Shown piece after piece: positions 26,407 through 34,495 of a stretch of DNA of 64,000 nucleotides; positions within the stretch are counted from its first letter, which is position 1, and every line of letters begins with the position of its first letter. The notes beneath the pieces are model-generated. The model had not been told where the DNA came from and made no database searches. It saw only the letters and a list, made by a program, of their open reading frames with translations. Source of the stretch: Oscillospiraceae bacterium (GTDB lineage: Bacteria; Bacillota; Clostridia; Oscillospirales; Oscillospiraceae); the NCBI GenBank assembly GCA_021205095.1, contig JAJPYE010000038.1, positions 62,001 through 126,000 of the forward strand, given 5' to 3'. The translations under genes and the position numbers were made by a program.

Positions 26407-26788
26407 GCCTCTCAGCGAGCTGATGGGGACGGCTATGGATAAAATCCACAGCATGGTCAGTTCCAACACTTGCATAGGCGACCCAATCGTTACAGCGGAC
26501 GGAACGACCCTGGTGCCGGTCTCCCGCGTCAGCTATGGCTTCGCCTCCGGCGGCAATGATAAGGCCGGAGGCAGCGCCAAAACCGGCGTATGGGGCGGCG
26601 GCGGCGCGGCGGAAAAGGTGGAGCCGGTGGGGTTTCTTCTCATTCGGGACGGCGGCGCCAGAATGGTAAGTATTCAGGCCCCGGCCTTCACCACGGCGGA
26701 CAGACTGCTGGATCTGATGCCGGAGCTGATGGAAAAGCTGGAGGGATATTTGGATAAATATCTGCTCAAACGAAAACGGACAAACTGA
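26399..26788 (+). CDS. ytfJ: GerW/YtfJ-family spore protein
   Basis: 129 residues from GTG 26399; AAGGGAG lies eight bases upstream. DKIHSMVSSNTCIGDPIVTA, then TTLVPVSRVSYGFASGG and a glycine-rich stretch are typical of the GerW/YtfJ family, which in Bacillus is a forespore protein needed for germination. The C-terminal FLLIRDGGARMVSI and helix are intact. Overlaps DUF2953 by eight bases. Confidence 0.92.
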   Translation: MNEPLSELMGTAMDKIHSMVSSNTCIGDPIVTADGTTLVPVSRVSYGFASGGNDKAGGSAKTGVWGGGGAAEKVEPVGFLLIRDGGARMVSIQAPAFTTADRLLDLMPELMEKLEGYLDKYLLKRKRTN

Positions 26789-26818
26789 CCACAGCCCACA
26801 GGAAAGGCGGTGCTTTGC

Positions 26819-27949
26819 ATGAAATACGCGACGGCGATTGTCCTGATAGCTGCGCTTTTGATTCTCTTAGCTGCGCCGACGCTGGCTATAGACGCGGCCC
26901 CGGACATATCGGCCCAGGCCGCTATTTTGGTGGAAGCAGACACAGGGACGGTGCTTCTGGAGAAAAATGCAGACGAGCGGCGGTTGATTGCCAGCACCAC
27001 AAAAATTATGACAGCCCTGGTCGTCCTGGAACAGTGGGACGATTTAGATGCTGTTGTTACAGTGGAGGAGGCCTGGACAGAGGTGGAGGGTTCCTCCATG
27101 TACCTGACGGCGGGGCAGGAGATAACCGTCCGGGAGCTGCTATACGGCCTGCTGCTGGCCTCCGGCAACGACGCGGCAACGGCTCTGGCCTGCGCGACCT
27201 CCGGGTCTGAGGAGGCCTTCTCAGACCTGATGAACGAAAAGGCTGCCGCTCTTGGCTGTGACAACACCCATTTTACCAATCCCCACGGATTGAATGATGA
27301 TGGACATTATTCCACGGCCAGGGATCTGGCGACAATTATGATAGCTGCCATTGAAAACGAGACGTTTTGCGATATAACAGGCACGGTCAGCATTACCATT
27401 GGGGAAAATACCATCACAAACCACAACAGGCTTCTGTGGGAGTGTGAGGGCGTGTTCGGCGGGAAGACCGGCTATACGCAGGCGGCGGGCAGAACCCTTG
27501 TTACCTGCTGTCAACGGGACGGAATGACCCTTGTTTGTGTAACGCTGAAGGATCCAGACGATTGGAATGACCACACAGCCCTGTACGACTGGGCCTATGG
27601 CGCATATACAAACAGCGACGTGCTGTCGGAAGCGGTTTGGACTGTGCCGGTCATCGGAGGAGAAGTGGAGGAGGTTTCCGTGACCGCAGCAGAGCCTCTG
27701 TATGTTCTGCGGACGGTGGAGCAGGATGTCACCGTGCAGTTCACCCTGCCGTCCTTTGTCTATGCCCAGGTGGAAGCCGGGCAGACCGCCGGGCAGGCCA
27801 CCGCCTATGTGGACGGCCAGGAGGCGGGGACGGTGGAGCTTGTCTATTCGGAGGGCGTGGCCAAGACAGAGGAACAGTCCCTGACTCTGTGGGAAAAAAT
27901 CAAGAGCTTTTTTGGCTGGATGGAGGGGAACATTTACACACTGTCATGA
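26819..27949 (+). CDS. D-alanyl-D-alanine carboxypeptidase (DacF type)
   Basis: 376 residues from ATG 26819, with a purine-rich site upstream. Signal peptide at residues 1-23. Penicillin-binding motifs: SxxK as STTKIM near residue 60, SGN as SGND near 117, KTG as GGKTGYTQ near 219. The C-terminal beta domain and a short final amphipathic helix (LWEKIKSFFGWMEG) match low-mass PBPs that trim cell-wall stem peptides. The position after ytfJ suggests a role in the spore cortex, by context. Confidence 0.92.
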   Translation: MKYATAIVLIAALLILLAAPTLAIDAAPDISAQAAILVEADTGTVLLEKNADERRLIASTTKIMTALVVLEQWDDLDAVVTVEEAWTEVEGSSMYLTAGQEITVRELLYGLLLASGNDAATALACATSGSEEAFSDLMNEKAAALGCDNTHFTNPHGLNDDGHYSTARDLATIMIAAIENETFCDITGTVSITIGENTITNHNRLLWECEGVFGGKTGYTQAAGRTLVTCCQRDGMTLVCVTLKDPDDWNDHTALYDWAYGAYTNSDVLSEAVWTVPVIGGEVEEVSVTAAEPLYVLRTVEQDVTVQFTLPSFVYAQVEAGQTAGQATAYVDGQEAGTVELVYSEGVAKTEEQSLTLWEKIKSFFGWMEGNIYTLS

Positions 27950-28662
27950 AAGAGCGACTGCAAAAGCTGATGTCTGCCGGAGGAATTGCTTCCCGCCGGA
28001 CGGCGGAGAGGATGATACAGGAGGGCCGCGTCATGGTAAACGGCGAGACGGCCTCTCTGGGAATGTCCGCAGACCCGGAGACGGACGAGATTCTGGTGGA
28101 TGGCGCTCTCCTGCATTTACCAACCCGGCAAACCTACATAGTGCTGAACAAGCCCCGCGGGTATGTGACGACCCTCCGGGACGATCGGGGCCGCCCCACA
28201 GTGGCGGAGCTGGTGACGGACGCAGGCGGACGGCTTTACCCTGTGGGACGGCTGGATATGGATTCCGAGGGGCTTCTTATTCTGACGAACGACGGGGCGG
28301 CGGCCAACGCCTTGATGCACCCCTCTCATCAGGTGGACAAGCTGTATACCGTGTTTGTTCAGGGAAAAGACATCCCCGGTTCCATTGCAAAGCTCCGGGC
28401 CATGGATACGCTGGAGGGGGAACCGATCAGCCCGGCTCACGTCACTTTGATCGAGAGAAAGGGAGACGGGGCGGAGATACAAATAACCATTCACGAGGGT
28501 AAAAACCGCCAGATACGCCGGATGTGCAAGGCCAGCGGGCTGCATGTCAGCCGCCTTATCCGCATTGCGGAGGGGCCTGTGCTGCTGGGGGATTTGCCCC
28601 TGGGAAAATGGAGACGCATGACGAAGGATGAAATTTCATTCTTAAAAAATTGCAGTAACTAA
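27946..28662 (+). CDS. rluB: RsuA/RluB-family pseudouridine synthase
   Basis: 238 residues. An S4 RNA-binding domain at residues 1-45 (LQKLMSAGGIASRRTAE) is followed by the synthase domain with VLNKPRGYVTT and the catalytic Asp in GRLDMDSEGLLILTNDG. The closing EGKNRQIRRMCKASG is also typical. Probably modifies 23S rRNA (RluB group). It overlaps dacF by four bases, so it ends the scpA-to-rluB transcript. Confidence 0.93.
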   Translation: MKERLQKLMSAGGIASRRTAERMIQEGRVMVNGETASLGMSADPETDEILVDGALLHLPTRQTYIVLNKPRGYVTTLRDDRGRPTVAELVTDAGGRLYPVGRLDMDSEGLLILTNDGAAANALMHPSHQVDKLYTVFVQGKDIPGSIAKLRAMDTLEGEPISPAHVTLIERKGDGAEIQITIHEGKNRQIRRMCKASGLHVSRLIRIAEGPVLLGDLPLGKWRRMTKDEISFLKNCSN

Positions 28663-28713
28663 GAGCTTTCTCCAAGAAAATTTGGAAGATTTGAAAGAAA
28701 ATTTTAAATTTGC

Positions 28714-28753
28714 TAATAATACTTGCATTTTTTAAAAAATGCAAGTATTATTA
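28714..28753. repeat. Perfect 40-bp AT-rich palindrome upstream of the RpiR-type gene
   Basis: The arms 28714-28733 and 28734-28753 are exact reverse complements, 20 bases each, with no loop; each arm runs TAATAATACTTGCATTTTTT. It lies 51 bases after rluB and 50 bases before the likely start of the regulator. No T run follows on either strand beyond the palindrome, so it looks more like an operator than a terminator, although its transcript would also fold. Confidence 0.8.
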
Positions 28754-28803
28754 TGCGTGCCGGTGTTTTTGCCGGGGACAGCTTGTGGGAGATTGTATTA
28801 GAA

Positions 28804-29667
28804 ATGGATAAAGATATTTTGTCGCTGCTGGCGGATGAAGGCCATTCTTTCTCCAAGGGACAGCGTCTCATCGCCCGATTTATTACGGAAAATTACGACA
28901 AGGCCGCCTTCATGACGGCGGGAAAGCTGGGAAAAACCGTTGGCGTCAGCGAGTCCACGGTGGTTCGCTTTGCCACGGAGCTGGGATATGACGGGTATCC
29001 GGGGATGCGGAAGGCCATGCAGGAGATGGTACGCAGCCGTCTGACCAGCGTGCAGCGCATTGCCGTGGCCAGAGACATGGTGGGGGACGAGAACGTTCTG
29101 AAATCCGTTATGAGTTCCGATGAGGAAAAGCTTCAAAGCACCCTGGAGGAAATTGACCGGGAGAGCTTTCAGGCGGCGGTGGATGCCATTGTCGGGGCCA
29201 ACCACCTGTATATAGTGGGGATGCGTTCCTCCGCGTCGCTTGCCAGCTTTATGGGCTTTTACATGAATCTTCTGATGAGCGACGTATGCTTGATCCACGA
29301 CACCACGGCCAACGAGGTTTGCGAGCAGATTATGCACATCGGGAAGGGCGACGTATATGTTGGCATCAGCTACCCCCGCTATTCTGCCAGCTCTCTGAAG
29401 GCTATGCAGTTTGCCAAGCGCCAGGGAGCCACGGTTATCGCGCTGACGGATAACGACCATTCTCCCTTTGCGCAGGAGTCAGATATAAGCCTCTATGCCA
29501 AAAGCGACATGGTGTCCTTCCTGGACTCCCTGGTAGCGCCTATGAGCCTGATAAACGCGCTGATCGTGGCGGTGGCTGCCCGTCAGCCCCAGAAGTTGGA
29601 TGAGACGTTCGGCTATCTGGAAAAGCTGTGGAGCGAATACGAGGTATTTACCACCGTTGAGAGCTGA
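28804..29667 (+). CDS. MurR/RpiR-family transcriptional regulator
   Basis: 287 residues from ATG 28804; an in-frame ATG at 28753 touches the palindrome and is less likely. The N-terminal helix-turn-helix is near residues 35-60 (MTAGKLGKTVGVSESTVVRF) and the C-terminal SIS sugar-phosphate-binding domain spans about 115-260 (VGMRSSASLASFMGFYMN, then ISYPRYSASSLKAM). Members respond to phosphosugars and usually control nearby sugar or cell-wall recycling genes; none is here. The adjacent perfect palindrome is a likely binding site. The gene overlaps the next by 11 bases. Confidence 0.9.
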   Translation: MDKDILSLLADEGHSFSKGQRLIARFITENYDKAAFMTAGKLGKTVGVSESTVVRFATELGYDGYPGMRKAMQEMVRSRLTSVQRIAVARDMVGDENVLKSVMSSDEEKLQSTLEEIDRESFQAAVDAIVGANHLYIVGMRSSASLASFMGFYMNLLMSDVCLIHDTTANEVCEQIMHIGKGDVYVGISYPRYSASSLKAMQFAKRQGATVIALTDNDHSPFAQESDISLYAKSDMVSFLDSLVAPMSLINALIVAVAARQPQKLDETFGYLEKLWSEYEVFTTVES

Positions 29668-30898
29668 CGTCGTTGTAATCGGGGGCGGCGCCGCCGGCCT
29701 TATGGCAGCCGGAACGGCGGCGGAGCGGGGGCTGCGCGTGGTGTTGTGCGAGCCGAATCGGCGCCTGGGGCGCAAGCTGCGCATCACCGGCAAGGGTCGC
29801 TGTAATGTGACAAACCAGTGTACCCCCCAACAATTTATGGAAAATATTCCAACAAATTCGAAATTTCTATACAGCAGCGTCAACGCCTTTCCTCCGGCGG
29901 CGGCTATGGAATTTTTCGAGACGCTGGGCGTGCCGCTGAAAACAGAGCGGGGCCGCCGGGTGTTTCCACGGTCGGACAAGGCGGACGATATTGCGGACAG
30001 CCTGGCCGCCTGGACGAAAAGAAATGGCGTAACCTGGCTCCACACCTGCGCAGAAGGAATATTGACAGATGACGTCGGCGTAACCGGGGTCTCTACCCCG
30101 GAAGGGAATATATCCTGTGGGGCGGCGATATTGTGTACCGGGGGCCTTTCTTATCCCGGCACAGGATCTACGGGAGCGGGACATCGGCTGGCTGCCGGAC
30201 TGGGCCATACCATCGTGGCTCCCAGGGCATCCCTGGTGCCGCTGGAAAGCGCCGCGCCGTTCTGCCGGGAGCTGTCCGGCCTGTCCTTGCGGAATGTGGG
30301 GCTGACGGCGCTGGAGGACGGCAAAGCCGTCTATCGGGAGCAGGGGGAAATGCTCTTTGCCCATTTTGGCGTTACAGGGCCGCTGGTGCTGTCGGCCAGC
30401 GCCCATATGCGAAAATGGGGAACGAAGGAATACTGCCTGTCCATCGACCTGAAGCCCGCCCTGGACGAGGAGAAGCTGGATAATCGTATTCTGCGGGATT
30501 TTGAAAAATTCTGCAACCGGGACTTTGCAAACGCCCTGGACGAGTTGGCCCCCAGAACGCTGATTCCCGTATTGGTGGAGCTTTCCGGCATACCGGGGGA
30601 TAAAAAGGTTCACTCTGTCACCCGCGAGCAGCGGCGGGAGCTTGTGCGGCTGTTTAAGGGGCTGGAGATTCCTGTCACCGGGCCGCGTCCTGTTGCGGAG
30701 GCGATTGTCACTGCGGGCGGCTTCAGCGTGAAAGAGGTAAATCCTCGCACCATGGCGTCCAAGCTGGTGCCGGGGCTGTACTTTGCCGGAGAGCTGCTGG
30801 ATGTGGACGGATATACCGGCGGCTATAATTTGCAGATTGCCTGGGCCACTGGCCGCTGTGCCGGAAGGGCCGTGACTATATATCGAGAGGGAGAATAA
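29657..30898 (+). CDS. HI0933/BaiN-type FAD-dependent oxidoreductase
   Basis: 413 residues from TTG 29657, inside the end of the regulator gene; the opening RADVVVIGGGAAGLMAAGTA needs a start about here. FAD-binding GGGAAGLMA is near residue 9. Family markers are RRLGRKLRITGKGRCNVTN near residue 36 and the closing GLYFAGELLDVDGYTGGYNL. The family (aminoacetone oxidase/HI0933 type) is widespread; one gut member, BaiN, is linked to bile-acid dehydroxylation, but I would not infer that here without bai genes. Confidence 0.92.
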   Translation: MRADVVVIGGGAAGLMAAGTAAERGLRVVLCEPNRRLGRKLRITGKGRCNVTNQCTPQQFMENIPTNSKFLYSSVNAFPPAAAMEFFETLGVPLKTERGRRVFPRSDKADDIADSLAAWTKRNGVTWLHTCAEGILTDDVGVTGVSTPEGNISCGAAILCTGGLSYPGTGSTGAGHRLAAGLGHTIVAPRASLVPLESAAPFCRELSGLSLRNVGLTALEDGKAVYREQGEMLFAHFGVTGPLVLSASAHMRKWGTKEYCLSIDLKPALDEEKLDNRILRDFEKFCNRDFANALDELAPRTLIPVLVELSGIPGDKKVHSVTREQRRELVRLFKGLEIPVTGPRPVAEAIVTAGGFSVKEVNPRTMASKLVPGLYFAGELLDVDGYTGGYNLQIAWATGRCAGRAVTIYREGE

Positions 30899-30900
30899 CT

Positions 30901-31593
30901 ATGAACAGCACCTGTCGCTCCGTGGCCATCGACGGCCCCGCCGGAGCGGGAAAGAGTACCATCGCCAAGGCTGTTGCCGCACGGTTCGGCTTTATCTATG
31001 TGGACACGGGGGCTATTTATCGCACCGTGGGTCTGGCCGTTCAGCGGGCAGGGATAGATCAAACGGACGCAGAGACCGTGGCGGCGTTGCTGCCGACGCT
31101 TTCTATTCGTCTGGATTACGGGCCGGACGGAACCCAGCGGATGTATTTAAATGGGGAGGATGTGTCCGCCGCCATCCGCCAGCCGGAAATATCCATGTAC
31201 GCCTCTGCCGTCTCCGCTATTCCGGCGGTGCGGGCCTTTCTGCTGGAGATGCAGCGGGATATGGCGAAAAATGAAAGCGTTGTCATGGATGGCCGGGACA
31301 TCGGCACCGTGGTGCTGCCGGATGCGGGCCTGAAAATATTTCTGACCGCCTCCGCCGAGGCGCGGGCGAAGCGCCGCCTGGCTGAGCTTTTGCAGAAGGG
31401 AGAGGATTGCACCCTTCAGCAGGTCATGGACGATATGCTCCAGCGGGACGCACAGGATACGAATCGGGCCGCCGCACCCCTGCGGGCGGCGGAGGATGCG
31501 GTTCTGACGGACACCACGGACTTCACCCTGGAGGAGAGCATCGAGTATGTCTGTTCTCTGATACGGGAGCGGTTCGGCCTGGAGGAGCGGTAA
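30901..31593 (+). CDS. cmk: Cytidylate kinase
   Basis: 230 residues. P-loop GPAGAGKST near residue 12, the VDTGAIYRTVG motif, MDGRDIGTVVLP and the lid region. Makes CDP and dCDP. GAGGGAG precedes ATG 30901. The TAA overlaps the ispH start by one base. cmk followed by ispH-rpsA is a common order in Clostridia. Confidence 0.96.
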   Translation: MNSTCRSVAIDGPAGAGKSTIAKAVAARFGFIYVDTGAIYRTVGLAVQRAGIDQTDAETVAALLPTLSIRLDYGPDGTQRMYLNGEDVSAAIRQPEISMYASAVSAIPAVRAFLLEMQRDMAKNESVVMDGRDIGTVVLPDAGLKIFLTASAEARAKRRLAELLQKGEDCTLQQVMDDMLQRDAQDTNRAAAPLRAAEDAVLTDTTDFTLEESIEYVCSLIRERFGLEER

Positions 31594-33851
31594 TGGAGCT
31601 GCGCCTTGCGAAAAGCGCCGGGTTTTGCTTTGGCGTGAGCCGGGCGGTGGCTATGACAGAGAAGGCGCTGGCCCAAGGGCCTGTGTGGAGCCTGGGGGAG
31701 CTTATCCATAACGGCGCGGAGGTGGCCCGCCTGGAACAGCGCGGCCTGCGGACGGCCAAAGCGGTGGAGGAGGTCCCCCCCGGCGTGCCGGTGGTGCTGC
31801 GCTCCCATGGGGTGTCCCGCCGGGAGAGGGAGCGGTTGGAGGAAAAAGACTGTCAGATCATCGACGCCACCTGTCCCAAGGCGGCCCGTATTCACCAGAT
31901 CGTGGCCCAGGCCAGCGCCCAGAACCGCCAGGTGGTGATATTCGGCGAGCCGTCTCACCCGGAGGTGCAGGGCATTACCGGCTGGTGCCGGGGAGCGGTG
32001 GTGGTACCCGATCTGGCGGCGTTCCATCGGTGGGCGGAGGAGGTCTCCTTGTCCTCGGACGCTGATTTCACAGTAGTTTTCCAGACAACATCTAACAAAA
32101 AAAACAGTGAACAAAATATTAATTCTTTAAAAAAAGTCTATACAAAAGCCCAGTTCTTTGATACAATATGCGAAGCCACGAGTATACGCCAAAATGAGGC
32201 CAGGCAGCTTTCAGGCGAAAGTAACGCCATGGTAGTCGTGGGTGGTCTCCACAGCGCAAACAGCGTCCACCTTGCAGAGATTTGCAGGCAGCGCTGCGAT
32301 ACGGTGCTGTTCGTGCAGAACGCGGACGAGCTGGAGCCGGACGCACTGTCCGGTTGCGAGACGGTGGGGATTACCGCCGGGGCCTCAACACCCTCGTGGA
32401 TCATTAAGGAGGTAGTAAGCAAAATGAATGAGTCTGAGATCGTGAAGGACGAGCCTGTTGTGGGGGAAGACGCAGCCGTGGAGGAAAATACGACTGTAGA
32501 AGAAGTCGCACCCGCCGCTGAGGAAGCAGTGGAAGCGCCTGTGGAAGCCGCGCCTGCAGAGGAGACGGCCCCGGAGGAAGCGCCCGCCGCTGAGGAAGAG
32601 GCTGCCGCAGAGGCGCCCGCAAATGCGGGAGAGATGACCTTCGACCAGATGCTGGAGGAGTCCATCAAAACCATCCATAACGGCGATACTGTTACCGGCG
32701 TTGTGGCCGGCGTTGGAGCGACGGAGATCTCTATTGACCTGCCCACAAAGCATTCCGGGTACATACCCGCGTCTGAATTCACCAACGACCAGCCGGGTGT
32801 TGACATCAATGACCTGGTCAAAGTCGGTGAGGAGATCCAGGCCATCGTTGTGCAAGTCAACGACGTAGAGGGTACCGTCAAGCTGTCCAAGCGCCGTCTG
32901 GATGCGGAGCGCAACTGGCGTGAGGTGCAGACCGCTATGGAGGAAGGCACAGTTCTGGAAGGCCGCGTGTCCGAGGAGAACAAGGGCGGCGTGGTCATCA
33001 ACCAGAAGGGCGCGCGGGTGTTCATCCCCGCCTCCCAGACCGGTCTGAACCGGGGTGAGCCTATGACCGGCCTTGTAGGGCAGACGGTTCGTTACCGCAT
33101 TACCGAAGTCGATGAGAAAAAGCATAAGCGGGTCGTCGGCTCCATCCGCAGCGTCCTGGTGCGGGAGCGCAAGGAAAAGGCTGAGAAGATCTGGGCCGAG
33201 ATCGAAAAGGGCAAGGTTTATCATGGAACCGTGAAGAGCATGACCTCTTACGGCGCCTTTGTGGACATCGGCGGTGTGGACGGCATGGTTCACGTTTCCG
33301 AGATTAGCTGGGAGCGTATCCGCAAGCCGGAGGATGTTCTCTCTGTGGGCCAGGAGGTTGAGGTCTATGTCATCAACTTCGACCCGGAAAAGAAGAAAAT
33401 CTCCCTGGGCTACCGCAAGCCGGAGGACAACCCCTGGCTGAAGTTCACCGAGGCCTACAACGTGGGCGACGTGGCTACCGTGAAGGTTGTGAAGCTGATG
33501 CCCTTCGGCGCTTTCGCCGAGGTTCTGCCCGGCGTGGACGGCCTGATTCACATCTCTCAGATCGCCAACCGCCGCATTGGCAAGCCCGACGAGGTTCTGT
33601 CCGTCGGTCAGGAGGTTGACGCCAAGATTACGGCCATCGACAACGACAAGCAGAAGATCAGCCTGTCTATCCGCGCTCTGATTGAGCCGGAACCGGCTCC
33701 TGCCCGCAATAATAACCGCCGCAACGACCGGGAGCGCGATCGGGATCGCAGACCCGAACCCCGTGGAGATGCGCTGGTCTATGAGATCTCCGCCACCGGC
33801 GAAGCCACTGGCATCGCCCCGGAAGAGGACGAGATTCTCGACGAGGATTAA
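31593..33851 (+). CDS. ispH-rpsA: Fusion: HMBPP reductase IspH with 30S ribosomal protein S1
   Basis: 752 residues. Residues 1-275 are IspH (LytB), the last step of the non-mevalonate isoprenoid pathway: cluster cysteines Cys12 (GFCFGV), Cys94 (DATCPK) and Cys193 (ICEAT), with His39, His72 and His122. Residues 278-360 are an Ala/Glu-rich linker. Four S1 RNA-binding domains follow, starting near 364, 440, 525 and 610, with GAFVDIGGVDGMVHVSEISW in the third. This fusion is known from many Clostridia. Inside it, 32406-32426 looks like an intact ribosome-binding site and start for S1 alone. A stretch at 32090-32145 is much richer in A than the rest. Confidence 0.95.
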   Translation: MELRLAKSAGFCFGVSRAVAMTEKALAQGPVWSLGELIHNGAEVARLEQRGLRTAKAVEEVPPGVPVVLRSHGVSRRERERLEEKDCQIIDATCPKAARIHQIVAQASAQNRQVVIFGEPSHPEVQGITGWCRGAVVVPDLAAFHRWAEEVSLSSDADFTVVFQTTSNKKNSEQNINSLKKVYTKAQFFDTICEATSIRQNEARQLSGESNAMVVVGGLHSANSVHLAEICRQRCDTVLFVQNADELEPDALSGCETVGITAGASTPSWIIKEVVSKMNESEIVKDEPVVGEDAAVEENTTVEEVAPAAEEAVEAPVEAAPAEETAPEEAPAAEEEAAAEAPANAGEMTFDQMLEESIKTIHNGDTVTGVVAGVGATEISIDLPTKHSGYIPASEFTNDQPGVDINDLVKVGEEIQAIVVQVNDVEGTVKLSKRRLDAERNWREVQTAMEEGTVLEGRVSEENKGGVVINQKGARVFIPASQTGLNRGEPMTGLVGQTVRYRITEVDEKKHKRVVGSIRSVLVRERKEKAEKIWAEIEKGKVYHGTVKSMTSYGAFVDIGGVDGMVHVSEISWERIRKPEDVLSVGQEVEVYVINFDPEKKKISLGYRKPEDNPWLKFTEAYNVGDVATVKVVKLMPFGAFAEVLPGVDGLIHISQIANRRIGKPDEVLSVGQEVDAKITAIDNDKQKISLSIRALIEPEPAPARNNNRRNDRERDRDRRPEPRGDALVYEISATGEATGIAPEEDEILDED
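32406..32426 (+). promoter_or_regulatory. Internal ribosome-binding site and ATG for a free S1 protein
   Basis: AAGGAGGT at 32406-32413 is followed after ten bases by ATG 32424, in frame, at the IspH/S1 boundary. Start here would give a 475-residue S1 protein. The site partly reflects the conserved IspH residues IIKEV, so chance cannot be excluded. Confidence 0.5.
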
Positions 33852-33875
33852 TTTCAGCTAAAAGTCAATTTCTAA

Positions 33876-33913
33876 AAAACTCCGGCAGCTCCTAGAGCCG
33901 CCGGAGTTTTAAT
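33876..33913 (+). terminator. Terminator after ispH-rpsA
   Basis: Arms AAAACTCCGGC (33876-33886) and GCCGGAGTTTT (33900-33910) pair perfectly around a 13-base loop, ending in a T run. Confidence 0.85.
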
Positions 33914-34008
33914 CTTTAAAAAACAGTAGCTTTGGTGAAAGCCGGAGCTGCCGCTCTTTTGATGAATAGGGAGCAAAAATGAAAACCTGAGAAAATTGGA
34001 TGAACCCC

Positions 34009-34038
34009 GCATAGCTTGTGCTGTAATCGGGCAATCTA
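34009..34038 (+). promoter_or_regulatory. Candidate sigma-G forespore promoter for spoVAC
   Basis: GCATA (34009-34013), an 18-base spacer, and CAATCTA (34032-34038). This is close to the Bacillus sigma-G consensus of G-A/C-ATR and CAT-W-H-TA, one mismatch in the -10. It is 17 bases before the start of a gene whose family is sigma-G controlled in Bacillus. Confidence 0.45.
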
Positions 34039-34054
34039 AACCAGGTGATGAAAG

Positions 34055-34495
34055 ATGAAAATGACAAATGCGGAGTACGGTGAATATATTAAGGGCATGG
34101 CTCCAAAATCACCGTTGGCGGGGGATCTGGCGCGGGCCTTTCTGGTGGGCGGTCTGATCTGCTGCCTGGGCGAGGGGCTTTCTCAGCTTTACGGAGGCCC
34201 GGCGGGATTGGGGCAGGAGGACGCCGCCACGGCGGTGAGCATGACGCTGGTGTTTCTCTCTGCTCTGCTGACAGGACTGGGGATTTATGACCGGCTGGCT
34301 CGATTCGCCGGGGCGGGAACCCTGGTACCCATTACCGGCTTCGCCAACGCCGTGGTTTCTCCGGCCCTGGAATTTAAGACCGAGGGCTTCATCCTGGGTA
34401 CGGCTGTGAAGATGTTTACCATCGCCGGGCCGGTGATAACCTTTGGCCTGTCCGCCTCTGTGGTCTATGGGCTTATCCTGTGCCTGCTCACATGA
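34055..34495 (+). CDS. spoVAC: Stage V sporulation protein AC
   Basis: 146 residues. About four membrane segments; SPLAGDLARAFLVGGLICCL near residue 19, then the strongly conserved GAGTLVPITGFANAVVSPA near 95 and EFKTEGFILG. SpoVAC is a forespore inner-membrane protein that moves dipicolinic acid. ATG 34055 follows AGGTGATG; ATG 34061 is also possible. The usual partners spoVAD and spoVAE are not beside it: the next gene is convergent and overlaps its stop by eight bases. Confidence 0.92.
   Translation: MKMTNAEYGEYIKGMAPKSPLAGDLARAFLVGGLICCLGEGLSQLYGGPAGLGQEDAATAVSMTLVFLSALLTGLGIYDRLARFAGAGTLVPITGFANAVVSPALEFKTEGFILGTAVKMFTIAGPVITFGLSASVVYGLILCLLT

Noticed and set aside
27637..27945. Extended N-terminus for the pseudouridine synthase
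   Set aside because: The upstream frame lies inside the carboxypeptidase gene in another frame and has Gly/Arg/Cys-rich nonsense; the S4 domain begins exactly at ATG 27946.
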